Shown: one piece after another, positions 10,476-21,339 of the stretch | How positions within the stretch are numbered: the first letter of the stretch is position 1 | Layout of the letters: each line of letters begins with the position of its first letter | Origin: Leptobrachium leishanense | Taxonomy: Eukaryota; Chordata; Amphibia; Anura; Megophryidae | DNA: 64,000 bases | NCBI GenBank assembly: GCA_009667805.1 | Contig: CM019065.1 | Span: 149,208,101 to 149,272,100 of the forward strand | Reading direction: 5' to 3' | The notes under the pieces: model-generated | What the model was told of the DNA's origin: nothing | The model's input: the letters and a program-made list of their open reading frames with translations, nothing else | Database searches by the model: none | Made by a program: the position numbers and the translations under genes

Positions 10476-13400
10476 CTCATGGTCTGCCTCAGCTGCCATG
10501 GACAGCAGAAGACAGCCCACTGGTGCCATGCAGAGAACAACCTCCAAGCCCCATTCTCCTGCTACCTTAAGGAATTCTGACTGAGGAGTGACAAGCTAGA
10601 CACATCATTGCAGGAAAACAGCTTCTGTTGAGACAATCTGCTCTGTTGACAGAGATTTAAGTACGAATTTATTAAAAAATACTTATTCTACAAATTATAT
10701 AGTAATTTGTATCCTCTCTGGTTACAGAGCATTACTTTTAAACATTTATATAACTTTATAAAAATGGCAGGCTAGGGTTTGTCTATACCTGCGCCCCTTT
10801 CCCACAGTTAAAACCTACTGGCCCTTCTATAAGCAAAAGTGAAGGTGACAAATGCCAAGGTGTGCATGCTGCAACCTGCAACCCTACAATTAGCATTAAA
10901 GGTTCAACTTGTTTACAGTTTTTGTTTTTAAATGGACAATACCTGCGTTATTCATTCTGTTCTTTGCAATACCATAAATCATGTGAGCAACTCATAATAT
11001 AATATACATTAGACTGGGACAGAATCTGAAGGCTGCAACCTGAGATGATTGTCACTAAATACCACAGCAAACACCTGCACTTGTTTCATGGCAACAGAAG
11101 GAGAGGAAACTTTATATTCGACCATTCAATTTCATAAAACATTAATTAACATTCTATTTAAGAGAATATTATTTTTTTACCACTGAATTCCCTAACATTC
11201 ATACATCAGTATTCAATTATTGCAAGATTTATATCCTATATTTACAATATTGATTTGGGACTAAAGTAATATAGACTAGTGACCAACAATGTGGAAACCT
11301 TTTGGATATTTTTTTATTTCTGAGGCCTATTGGCTCTTACATCACTTTTTAAAATAATGCCATAACATAATATATCAGAAGGGTAATTTCATGAAAGATG
11401 TAGTGCAATAAACTTTTGAAATATCTTTATTCTGTCAAAGGTTATAGCTAAATAACCGTAAAATCAAAAACACTGTAACATGAAGTGGATTTCCGTAACT
11501 CAAAACGGAACAATGAGACAGATTTTTCTGAGAGCCAATCAGGGGTCTGATCACAACCAGGACGCTAAGCGCTAAGCACAGTGCTCAAGCCGTACAGTAT
11601 AACATCCCAAGCACTGTGCTTATTAACGCCTCTTATTCCATCCGATGTTGCCCCAGGTAACTGTATATTAGCGTCTCCTATACATTGTATGGGAGAGGTT
11701 AATACACCCCCAGCAGATGGAGAAAGAACTATTCCAACCATATCATTCTCCATCTGTGTCTGACGGTATTCAGGACACAATAAAAATCAGTCCCACTCTC
11801 TACTCCCATTGCTCTTGGGTGGCAGCATGCACTGTTAGTATTCAGCACACTAAAAACAAAAAACTATTTGAACCTGTGTATCCACGATCTCTCTCCACAG
11901 TTATAGAGCAGTGATGTTGCCTCTTCTCCACCCAGCTTACTGAGCTTGTGTCTACGCCTTCCCATTTTTCTTATGGATTACTTGCTCTCTGTGTGGGGTA
12001 GAGCAACCACCATTTCGTTGAATTTACACAGATATTATGGTTGTTTGATGTGTATTTCTTGCATTTGATGCTGCCATGTGAGCTTGTGTTCAGATACACG
12101 TATCCCTGTCTGCTTTTTGTGCGATATACTGTATATATACAGTATATATATACATGCATTTATGTCATTTTGTGTAGTGTTTATGATTCTTTTTGTTTGC
12201 AATAAAAACATTTTTCTATATATATATTTTGCTGTGCATCTCTTTTAGTTGAGTATTCAGCTAACTAACGCAAAAAAAAATGTCGTCTGCGGTTTGAAAT
12301 CCACGTTCCACGCTAAACACACATGATGTTAATGCACCGCTGGCAGGTGAGCTTAAAACTTTAATGTCCATTTAAGTAAACTAAAAACCTGTGTTTTTGT
12401 TTGGTATGGTTTACCACACATGCTATAGGAACTCTACGGAGCTCGAGTAAATCAATCATAATTAGGGTGACAGAATTACAATGAATATTCATCTGCATCT
12501 TATTAGTTCCTCTCCTGTCTTCTAGTCCCAGGGGGTCTTTGGGACACTTTTGGAGCAGAATCAATCAATATCTGTTAGTCAGATAGCCAATGTGTACAGT
12601 AAGAGGTTGAACTTGGAGGCACGTTAGAGGTTACTTAAGACTGAGAGTGCAAAGTGCAAGCTTTGGCTAAGCCAAAAGCAAATTACATGGAAAATAGACA
12701 CATCATGTTCAATGTTACAGTTCATACATGCATATTAAATCATGAGAAATAACCAAATACCAGAATTAGAATGTAAACTGCAGCCACTTGAATCTTTTGC
12801 AATGTCTTGTGAATATCATAACAGATTGTTGATGTGCACAATGGGAAAATTCGCAAACACTCAGAATGACCAGATCAATTTAATTTACCAATTAAAGCCA
12901 ATGAAATAGTAATACATCAAACATTATTTTATAAATTTTGTAACTGTACGCATGATTTACTGTATACAGTATTGTCAAGTCGTCCCAAACACAATCTCAC
13001 CTTTGAGTTACTTGTACTTACTTCATAGCTGCCAATTACCTGGCTTTAGATGGGACCAACACAAATTTCAAGGACTGTCCTTGAAAATTGGACAAAGCCC
13101 CATTTCTATACATGCCCGTCAGTTTTTATTATCGCTTGTGGAACTGGCACATCCCTTTGGTGGGAGGACCTGGCTTTTCTAGGTCATTGAAAGTGAAGCA
13201 CTGGCATGCCCCCATTAGACCCGCCCACAAAATCCCTATCGTATACCTCTCAATGATGGGCAGTATAGTCCAGTGTTTATATCCTAAGTATAATTAGTTG
13301 AGCATCAGTGAATATTATTAAATCGCATACGAGAAATAGTTTGTGAACAGTTCCAGGGGAACTTTACACAAGTAATTGTTAAAACCTGTATACTCAACAT

Positions 13401-13565
13401 ATTCAGTTTTGTGTAAGGGAGTGAAGCGCCCACCAGAAATTGTACACACAATCCACTCGCTAAACGTTGCGTATGGGGGTTCCTCTAAACAACCCTAGAC
13501 AACAACCACAAAAGAAAACAACGTAGCGCCATCGAGCAAAGTCCAACGGTTGGCGAAATTGTATA
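10476..13565. other. Intervening DNA, largely unassigned
   Basis: No convincing coding frame; all frames are short and lack family motifs. A short AT palindrome (about 12123-12155, TATATACAGTATATATA) and a purine/pyrimidine-biased background are all I see. Confidence 0.5.
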
Positions 13566-13570
13566 CACCA

Positions 13571-13668
13571 CATGTCCATGAATAAGATATTCTTTTTTCA
13601 AGGGTTCGTCTCCTTTGTAGAAGAATTTGAAGAACTGCAGGGAAAAGGAGAAGAGACCAGGATTGCAC
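13571..13668 (-). repeat. Flanking repeat, inverted match to 20157-20237
   Basis: GGAAAAGGAGAAGAGACC and the adjoining ~70 bases (AAGGGTTCGTCTCCTTTG, GAAGAATTTGAAGAA) recur inverted just beyond the other end of the DIRS element. It is not a target duplication because the copies are in opposite orientation. Confidence 0.7.
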
Positions 13669-13724
13669 AGAATATAGCTCCAAATTATAGAATTTAGCTA
13701 AGTATGACGATAAGTTAGAATTTT

Positions 13725-13970
13725 AATAATAAGACTCTGAGGCGAGTATTGCTTCTCTTTCTTGCTTTATTAAACATAGCAGCAAGTGGCAACTAGCAAG
13801 AACTTTGAAAATATGAAGCATTTATATTGAATAAAAGAGAAAAACATAATAACAGTAATAACAGGTATATGGTATCTTCCAACACCCCTTCCACTCCTTT
13901 GGATCTGTCCTCTTTCCTGTTCAGTGCCCATCAAAACCAATCCATGTCCCTCCTACTTCCTCTTTCTTTG
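13725..13970. repeat. DIRS left inverted terminal repeat
   Basis: About 240 bp, from GACTCTGAGGCGAGTATTG through the TTAAACATAGCAGCAAG and CAATCCATGTCCCTCC words, matching 19776-20016 in inverse orientation with few differences. The outer ~40 bp (13686-13725) are specific to this end. Confidence 0.9.
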
Positions 13971-14140
13971 CTGTATGAGGTGATCAGTGTAGGTGTATAG
14001 GGCACCCAAAGGGCAATCCACCGGAAACCAGGAAATCCTTTATGAGGCTTAGGAAAGAAAAAACATGAGAGTGGAAGATATTGGATCCGCAGACCCAGGA
14101 AATAACCAAAAACCACAATAGCGGCGGGAGTGGTGGGCAA

Positions 14141-14241
14141 TACTCGCCTCAGCGTCTTATTATTAAAATTCTAACTTATCGTCATACTTAGCTAAATTCT
14201 ATAATTTTAATACATTGACTCTGAGGCTCCTATTGCTTGTT
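14141..14241. repeat. DIRS internal complementary region
   Basis: The first part (to about 14205) is the inverse of the left end including its private extension (TCGTCATACTTAGCTAAATT). The second part (TTTTAATACATTGACTCTGAGGCTCC) is the inverse of the right end. It therefore bridges the two termini, as required for circularisation in the DIRS model. Confidence 0.9.
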
Positions 14242-14246
14242 CAAAG

Positions 14247-14693
14247 CTAACCCACAACTGCGGATGACCAATGAACAACAGGTTTGAAATAGAATGAGTG
14301 GAAGGTGGACTCTCTGGACCAGTCAGCTGATCGCAATAAGTCCTCCAACCGACAACCTGCTGAAACGGCGGAAGAAGCAACAGCGCTACGAACCGAATGA
14401 GCTCCATAAATTGAGGTATCTACACCCGCTAATACTAAGAGCCAACAAAGCCAGCGCGCAAGCGTAGTTGTACCTACCGAAGCGAAGGGAGATTTGAATG
14501 AAATAAAGAGAGGTGAAACCTCAGTGCCCCGGAGGGCGGCGGTACGAGATTCATATTCCTGAAGACAAAGGACCGGGCATAAAGCCAGACGCGATGGGAA
14601 GGCTGGGTAAAAGGCGGACGAAATGGACGTTGTAGTACGGCGGGAGATGTCAAAGCGCACGCCTTCTGGTATGAAAGAGCGGGCTCTTTTTAT
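14247..14693 (-). pseudogene. DIRS tyrosine recombinase, C-terminal catalytic half
   Basis: Minus-strand frame holding the second half of a DIRS tyrosine recombinase, which closes the circular DNA intermediate into the genome. Motifs seen: an AHSVR box (the His-X-X-Arg catalytic pair) followed about 30 residues later by ADWSRESTFHSFY, with the nucleophile Tyr. Its N-terminal half is at 15796-16300, separated by a 1.1 kb insertion. When the insertion is set aside the two halves meet within the segment just after the first catalytic Arg. The frame ends in the internal complementary region, as usual in this family. Confidence 0.85.
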
Positions 14694-14696
14694 ATT

Positions 14697-15793
14697 CGCT
14701 GGACTGACCTAAATATCTCATTGTGCGTTCTCATACATCTCTCTTCTATATGTTTCTCCCACATGTGGAATCCACATCTAACTGAGGTATATATGTATAC
14801 CTATAATAAGGATTTGATCTGCGGAGCATACGTGTAGCCCGATGGACATAATATGAGGCTCAAGGGCCTCCTTCTAAAGGCGGCGTCTGTGGAGTTAAGG
14901 ATAAACGTGACCAAGGCATCTTGCGTATGAGAGGAGGAGGAGAGATGGCCGATTCCTATGGCGCATGCGCCCGCCCATATCCAGGGAACTGCGTCATTCT
15001 ACCTCCGAAAGGGAATCCCGGAAGTGGCATGAACCAAGCTGGGACGCAGAGAGTACCGGAAGGGGCGTTTTGTGTAACACACTTGTGAAATTTGCAAACT
15101 TAATGACTGTCACTATAAATACATGCTTGTCAGACCTGTCAAAATATATTTTTCTTTCTGATACCAACTGATGAAGCTGCGTAAGCGGCGAAATGCGTTT
15201 TGGACATATTCATTTGTTTTATTTATTTATTAAATCGTTTTTTTACTTCATGGTGGTGAGTTTACCAGTCATTTCTCATTCAGTGAAGGGGGTTTGGTGT
15301 ATCCCTATCTACACCCAGGCGCATAAACAGAGCCAGTGAACCTACACAGGCTCTTAACCACGTAAGTGTTGCGACCTTCTGGCTTACACTTTCTTGTGGT
15401 TTACAATGCTGTACTATGGTATGTGTCTTTTCTGTTTCATGTACGGTCCATGTGCATAAACTCCTGGATTTTTATGAAGACGGGACGAGGTCATCCCTAA
15501 AGAGACCTACTGCGACCATATTGAGCCTTAGATTATAGGCTCCATCATTTGTGAGTTTTCTCTTTTCACGTATCCACCTGATATCTGTGTATAGATATAC
15601 TGCACCATATACGTGTTTTTCTATTTTTTCTCTTTTATGTGCATTGACCTTCATCTGCTCCCACTGGATTGAAGCGTCTTACAGGTCATATTTGTACCAT
15701 CTTTTTATCCACAACACTTCTGGGGTGCACATCCCCTGCCTGTGGTGTATTTTTTTACCTCCCACAAAAGTGGGGCATTGTACTAGCGCTGTT
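14697..15793 (+). mobile_element. Insertion splitting the DIRS recombinase; TATA box and hammerhead-like core
   Basis: About 1.1 kb with no homology to DIRS, flanked by a short CTCT-like duplication. It contains a CpG-rich, ETS-like promoter-looking stretch (GCGCATGCGC near 14960, CCGGAAG near 15017 and 15058), a TATA box (15114-15120) and, 50 bases later, CTGATGA-stem-GAAA (15168-15193). No protein frame with a known motif. It may be a non-autonomous Penelope-like or retrozyme-like element; this is a suggestion only. Confidence 0.5.
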
Positions 15794-15795
15794 CT

Positions 15796-16300
15796 TCCTT
15801 TTCTTCTCTCTGAAGTCTAACGCCCTGACCTCAGCCACCCGTTTGCAAGAAATCATGCAAAGGAGGGCCAATAACTTAGCCGAAAGTTGACGTAGGGTTA
15901 AATCCTTGTTAGAGGGCCATTGTTCCAAAAATTCAAGGAGGATATGCACGTCCCAAGTTGTCGTATATCTAGGCAACGGAGGACGGTCAGATCTGATACC
16001 CTTAAGCAGACGACACACCAACGGGTGTTTGCCTAAAGGTGTCCCCTGAAAACCAACATGGTAAGCCGATAAGGCTGATCTATACACATTAAGTGTGCGA
16101 TAAGCTTTGCCTTGATCGAAAATCTCCGTAAGGAAATCCAAAACAAAGCTCAAAGGGGCCTGGAAGGGATCTTGATCCGTTGACAGACACCAATGATGCC
16201 AGGTGAGCCAAGCTGATTTATAGCAGGATCTAGTACCTGGGGTCCACGCCTGGCGTAGGAGTGCAGTAGTTCGGTCCGAAATCTCTCCGGCTCCCCCGGG
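15796..16300 (-). pseudogene. DIRS tyrosine recombinase, N-terminal half
   Basis: Minus-strand frame with the core-binding domain of a DIRS recombinase (AWTPGTRSCYKSAWLTWHHW, then a helical region ending in LLCMISCKRVAEVRALDF, which carries the first catalytic Arg). It overlaps the end of the RNase H frame in another register, as in other DIRS elements. The coding sequence is cut immediately after RALDF by the insertion at 14697-15793; beyond that the frame reads insertion sequence to a stop at about 15755. Confidence 0.85.
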
Positions 16301-16995
16301 CGTCCCGAAAACAGTGAGGCCAATAACAGACTGGATCCTGGGGACAGGAGAGGGTGAGGTTGCCCGGAGGCATCTCTCAGGAGATCTGGAAGAGTCGGGA
16401 GAGAACGGGGAACATCCATGAGGAGATCCAATAGCACCGGGAACCAAGGCTGGTTCTGCCAAAAGGGGGTGATGATCACAATCTGGGCCTGTTGAGTCCT
16501 GACCTGACGCAGTGTGCGAGCTATCAGTTGAAATGGTGGGAAGGCGTACTGGCGAGCCCCGGACCAATCCTGAATGAAAACGTCCGTTGCTTCGGCCAGT
16601 GGGTCTGGCCGCCAACTGAAGTAGATCGGAAGATGGGCGTTGAGCCGGTAGCCAAAAAGATCCACGTGAAATGTTCCCCAAAGGGATGTCACGTCGGAGA
16701 AAGCTGCCGAGCTCAGACGCCAATCCCCGGAGTCCTCTGTATGTCTCGAGTTCCAATCCGCGGATTGGTTCGAGATTCCTGGTATGAACTGTGCTTGGAC
16801 CTCGACCCCGGTCTGAAAACACCACTCCCAGAGGCGGGAAGCCATTGTTGTCAGAAGGAGGGAGCGAGGGCCGCCCAGCGAGTTGATATATCGAACCCCT
16901 GGGAAGTTGTCCAGCCAGAGGAGGACTGAACGAGGAATGCAATCTTTGAGGAAAGTGGAGTGGAATAAGGGAGACCCCGTCTGAGAAAAAGGGCC
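16150..16995 (-). pseudogene. DIRS RNase H domain
   Basis: Minus-strand frame containing the RNase H part of the DIRS polyprotein: LDNFPGVRYINSLGGPRS, then HIPG-like FIPGISNQSADWNSR and the family-specific VDLFGYRLNAHLPIYFSW segment that precedes the recombinase. RNase H removes the RNA template after reverse transcription. It is out of register with the RT frame upstream (shift near 17000-17060), so the polyprotein is broken here. Confidence 0.8.
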
Positions 16996-16996
16996 T

Positions 16997-17900
16997 TCAG
17001 GCGTTGGAGGGCCCGATAATGTAACGGGCTGGTTTGCCAGCCAGCCGTGTGGCCGCTAGAAGACCGATCACACGAGCTAGGTCTCGTAAGGATGGGGTAT
17101 GAGCCACCAAAAGGGACCGAACTTCGCGTAAGATTGATCGGCACTTGGACGGAGGGACAGTGAGAGACATCAGGACACTGTTCACCCCGAATCCCAGAAA
17201 TTCCAGGGTTTGAGATGGAGAGAGGATTGATTTTTCCTGATTCACCAGAAACCCCAGAGACTGGAAAAGATTGACCGTCCAATACACGTGGAGACGGAGC
17301 TGATTCTCCGAGGCGGCCATCAGCAACACGTCGTCCAAATATATGATGAGACGGACTCCTTTGGTGTGCAGCCATGCCACGACCGGTTTCAGCATCTTGG
17401 TAAAGCACCAAGGGGCCGAAGATAGGCCGAACGGCAGGCAACGGAATCGCCATAAATCGGGACCCCAACGGAATTGAAGGAAATCCCGTGATTCCTTGGC
17501 AATAGGGATGGTCAGGTATGCATCCTCGAGATCCACCTTTGCCAACCAATCGCGGGGTCTCAATATATCTTTGAGCATGTGCATGCCCTCCATCTGGAAA
17601 TGACGGTAGATCACAGACCCATTCAACTCCTTGAGGTTGATAACTGGACGCACACCTCTGCCCTTCTTGGGGACCAAGAACAGGTTGCTCAGGAAGCCTG
17701 AGGGTCCCCGTGGGGCCCGTTCTATGGCTCCTTTTTGGTATAATTCTGTAATCCCCTGCTCCACCAGCGTCTGACCGTCCCCTGAAAAAGGGAGAAGGAG
17801 GGGAATCTGCAGCTGGAGCGGGGGAGAAGAGAACTCCAGAACAAACCCTAGTACAGTATTGAGGACCCAAGGCTCCGACGTAATGTAACACAATGCTGTG
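16997..17900 (-). pseudogene. DIRS reverse transcriptase
   Basis: Minus-strand RT domain. Seen in order: GFLSNLFLVPKKGRGVRPVI, LEDAYLTIPI (catalytic Asp), RCLPFGLSSAPWCFTK and IIYLDDVLL (YLDD catalytic pair), followed by thumb-like sequence ending near 16997. These match DIRS/Ty3-like RTs. The frame is open upstream to 18232, but the part above about 17900 overlaps gag in another register. RT copies the element RNA into DNA. Catalytic residues are intact; the frame is lost before RNase H. Confidence 0.88.
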
Positions 17901-18035
17901 TGAAACAATTTTAAACGACCTCCTACTTTGGTCGTAGACGGATGAATAAGGTGTAAATGTACCTGCATGCCTGAAGGTCGAGGAAGAATGACCGCCTCTG
18001 GAACCCCGGAATCCTCTGCCCCGCCATGGTCGGGA

Positions 18036-19442
18036 TCATGAAGGGAAGAACGGGGAAGGAGCGGGAGCCGCTGCAGTGGAGGGGTTGCCTCCCGCGGGAC
18101 CTGAAGTGATGGGTTTTGCACGGCCGGTAGTTCGGCCCCGATATCCACCGGCCCGTGGAAAACCCCCGGAAAACACCATTTTAAGTGAATTGGACACTCT
18201 TTCCATTGTGTTGAAGGCCCCAGAATACTCATTCATGTCTCTCAGAAAAGATTTACCAAACAAGGCTCCATTGGCCGCAGCACCCAACTCGTTATCCGCC
18301 ACATCAGCTAATTGGCGAGCCATCTTTAGTAATATACATTTACGTCTTTCAGAGGCTAAAGCCGTGTTGGCATTACCTAAAAAACTTAGAGACCGTTGGG
18401 TTCAGTTGGTTATCTGAACCGGGTCCAGGGGATCACCGGACAATTTTGCTTGTTCTGCTGTATCCAGCAATTTTATAAGGGGACCCATAGTGTCCAGCAG
18501 TTTGTCCTGACACACCCTAAAGGCATGGTCTATACCCGTGCTGGGAGTCCAGCCTTTAGGGGTGACGAAATCCACGAACGCCTTATCCACTTCAGGAGTT
18601 AAGCACGTTTTACCACTCATGGTGGGGTGAGGACATTCCGCTTTCATGCGGTTTCGAGTATTTTTATCCAGGGCTTTCCGCACCTGCGCATCGACCCACT
18701 TCTCAACGTGGGGTAATGGGGACCATTCTGCGGACCGTGGATGGGACAGGTCCTCTGGGCAGAAAAGGGGATTCCCCAAAGGGTCATAAATAATGCCCGG
18801 GCTTTTATATCAACGTCTACGGGATCTTCAGTAAAATCCTCATCAGAGGCATAAACGTCTATGACATCGCTAGTGTCATCCTCCTCCGAATCAGGGATAG
18901 AGTCCTGATGTGGGGCAGGGACAATAGCGGTGTCAGGGTTGGAGACAGAAGGAATTTTAATTCTCTTAGTGAGAGTTGATGCCGTGTGTGCACGAGCCCG
19001 TTTACGGGATGCAGCAATGGGGGATGGGTGCACGTGTCCCGGCAATGTTGCGGGGTTGCCAATCCCTCCAGTCATGTGTCGTGCTTTTCTCACTGACTGT
19101 TTCCCCGTGGCGGTGGCCAGGGGGGTCTCGGGGGGCCTCACCGCGGTGAGTGTGTTGCCCATGTCATAATCCGCCAGGGGCGGGGGTTATCAAGGTGACG
19201 ATTTTCAGCCATCATTCTTTTAATGAGCGAGTAAAATCTGCAGACAAAACTAAGACAGCTTTAAATACAGCAGAGTCAATGGACGCCTGCATGTAAGGGT
19301 CTAAGGTGGAAGGCTGGGAAGGAGCCATCTGTGCCTGTATCAGAACGGGAGGTTGAGATTGCTCACCCATACTTTCATCTGAAGATTGTGCAGACACCTC
19401 CGCAGGGGAGGCTGGACGTTGCGGGGTTTTTCCGCGAGGCAT
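18036..19442 (-). pseudogene. DIRS gag-like ORF
   Basis: First gene of the element. ATG on the minus strand at 19442 (start MPRGKTPQRPAS). An N-terminal part (to 19212), an acidic Ser/Asp-rich middle (about 18990-18790) and a conserved domain (about 18740-18402: SHPRSAEWSPLPHVEKWVDA, then CLTPEVDKAF and VCQDKLLDTMGPL) lie in different frames. The last piece (18323-18036: LFGKSFLRDMNEY and a Gly/Arg-rich tail) is in a further frame. The order matches gag of vertebrate DIRS elements, which packages the RNA. At least two frameshifts and a stop make it non-functional. Confidence 0.8.
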
Positions 19443-19775
19443 GGTGCTGGATGGAAGCAGAGGGAATGGCACCGGAAAATTCCCCTGCGTGTGCAGACCC
19501 AACGAGCACACCCCGCCCACCTAGTCAGCGAGCGCGTGCAGCGTCTCGGAGAGGCAGGCAGATGGGGTTATGCCGCGGTCACCAGGGGATGAAAAGAAAC
19601 ACTTAAGAAAACGCGAACGCCGCGGTTAAAGCCGGGCGCTCGCAAAAACATAAACAATACATCTTAAAGAACAGTAAAGATAATGAAATACATATATATA
19701 TATCCCTAATTCAAGAACCAAAACGGGATATCACAGCAGATATGTTATGTATACTTAACTAGTCGCCGAGCAGCT

Positions 19776-20016
19776 AAGAAAGAGGAAGTAGGAGGGACGT
19801 GGATTGGTTTTGATGGGCACTGAACAGGAAAGAGGACAGATACAAAGGAGTGGAAGGGGTGTTGGAAGATACCATATACCTGTTATTACTATTATGTTTT
19901 TCTCTATTATTCAATATAAATGCTTCATATTTTCAAAGTTCTTGCTAGTTGCTACTTGCTGCTATGTTTAATAAAGCAAGAAAGAGAAGCAATAGGAGCC
20001 TCAGAGTCGATGTATT
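19776..20016. repeat. DIRS right inverted terminal repeat
   Basis: Inverse of 13725-13970. In element orientation this is the 5' end, upstream of gag. Ends GAGCCTCAGAGTCGATGTATTAAAATT, the short end-specific extension reproduced in the internal complementary region. Confidence 0.9.
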
Positions 20017-20021
20017 AAAAT

Positions 20022-20156
20022 TTGAAAATATAAAACACAAATATCCAACTCACATTTACATGAACCCATACCTGGCTCTAGGGTGGATAACTTTATGGAG
20101 CCAGGTGTGGGCTCATGTAAATGTGAGTTGGATACTTGTGTTTTATATTTTTAAAA
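20022..20156. repeat. Compact palindromic repeat
   Basis: Arms from AAATATAAAACACAAATATCC (about 20025) through CATTTACATGAACCCA reappear inverted from about 20107 to 20152 around a ~20 bp centre. It sits exactly between the DIRS end and the flanking repeat at 20157. MITE-like, no clear target duplication. Confidence 0.65.
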
Positions 20157-20237
20157 TTTGGTCTCTTCTCCTTTTCCCTGCTGTTCTTCAAATACTTCTT
20201 CAAAGGAGATGAACCCTTGAAAAAAGAATATCTTATC
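20157..20237 (+). repeat. Flanking repeat, inverted match to 13571-13668
   Basis: GGTCTCTTCTCCTTTTCCCTG and following bases match the inverse of the sequence outside the other DIRS end (two or three differences over ~75 bp). Confidence 0.7.
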
Positions 20238-21179
20238 CCCCTTTTGCAATAACATTGGTTCATGTTTAGTGAATATCACGGAGTCCTTTGCTTCATTATA
20301 GAAGCGCATTAGAGCTATCATGATTTTTGGTAAATCTTGCTGAATAATTGCAGTGTAGGCAGCTTTTTTAGTAAGCAGTGTAATTTTGCAGCAAGAGACA
20401 ATAAGACTAAAAGAAGAAAATAATTAAAATATAAGATTATGGTTCTGGGTTCTGGATTGTGAAATCTCTCATGCACTCTATACCCTGTGGCTCCGCTTGC
20501 TCTTAGTGACTGTGTCAGCATTGTAAGGATGTGATCTCCATATATCGGTGGAAAAAGAAAATGAAAACCAAGCGCTGTCATGGTGAGGCCAGGACGCCCG
20601 CAGAGGGTGACATCACCACCCAAGGGACTGGGAGCTAAGTAGTTCCTGGCTATGAACAAGGATGGGTGTGTCTGGAACTGCCATCAAATAAAAGCTGTTG
20701 CCTCTACGCTTTACAAATACGTGAAATTGGATATACAATCTTTGTGAAGCGAGAACAACCTTACCCACTCTCATTGAAACTTCACTCTCTAAATGGAAGC
20801 AAAACCAAGAAATGAGCTAACTGCTAATCGTAGCTAAAGGGTTACGTTGACAAGCTGTGACTGATATTTATTTTCTTTCCCTTTTACGTTCTATACAATT
20901 AATAAGCGTACGGGACTTCCACTAATATCCACAGCACTTATAGTCAACGTCATGTGTTTATTCTTGGCTTTTAAATTCTACGTTCCAGGATGCTCTTGTA
21001 GCTGAGTGATATTCAGGTCATGGCAATGAGTGGTGTACACAGCAGTTTCAGGGTTCTTAATATGAAGGGCACAAGGTGTGTTAATACCCTTTTGGCAATA
21101 CTACTCAGCGTATCCCTAAAATATGAGGCCTGAAGTGTACGTCCTTGTCCTGCAGCAACAAGCATACTGTGCATTTATC
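20238..21179. other. Intervening DNA, no feature seen
   Basis: No coding frame with family motifs and no repeat ends recognised. Confidence 0.45.
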
Positions 21180-21332
21180 AATAAAAAGGATGTAGCGATA
21201 ACAATGTTCCTATCAGAGGGTCATAGGTCATGGTCCCAAAGATACTTCAGACCAGTCTTCTCTGGACATCGTCCTCAAAATAAAAGGAGAAGATACATCA
21301 TAGCGTGACCCGTTGGGTAAATTCACATATAC
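21180..21332 (+). repeat. Inverted repeat arm A (partner 22620-22790)
   Basis: ATGTAGCGATAACAATGTTCC and the next ~130 bases, including GGTCCCAAAGATACTTC, occur inverted at 22620-22790. Arm A continues into arm B (22208-22283), but 21333-22207 is inserted between them, because the inverse copy (22545-22790) reads straight through. Confidence 0.75.
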
Positions 21333-21339
21333 AGTAAGT

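Larger units (their letters stand above)
13686..20016 (-). mobile_element. DIRS-type tyrosine-recombinase retrotransposon
   Basis: Element read on the minus strand with gag, RT, RNase H and tyrosine recombinase in that order from 19442 down to 14247. Ends are inverted repeats (13725-13970 and 19776-20016), not direct LTRs. An internal complementary region (14141-14241) contains the inverse of the left end fused to the inverse of the right end. That is the diagnostic DIRS architecture used to make a circular intermediate that the recombinase reinserts. Genes are degenerate and the recombinase is interrupted by an insertion (14697-15793), so the copy is dead. Confidence 0.92.

Noticed and set aside
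12123..12155. AT palindrome as an origin or terminator
   Set aside because: Simple TATA-type repeat; nothing around it supports a functional role.
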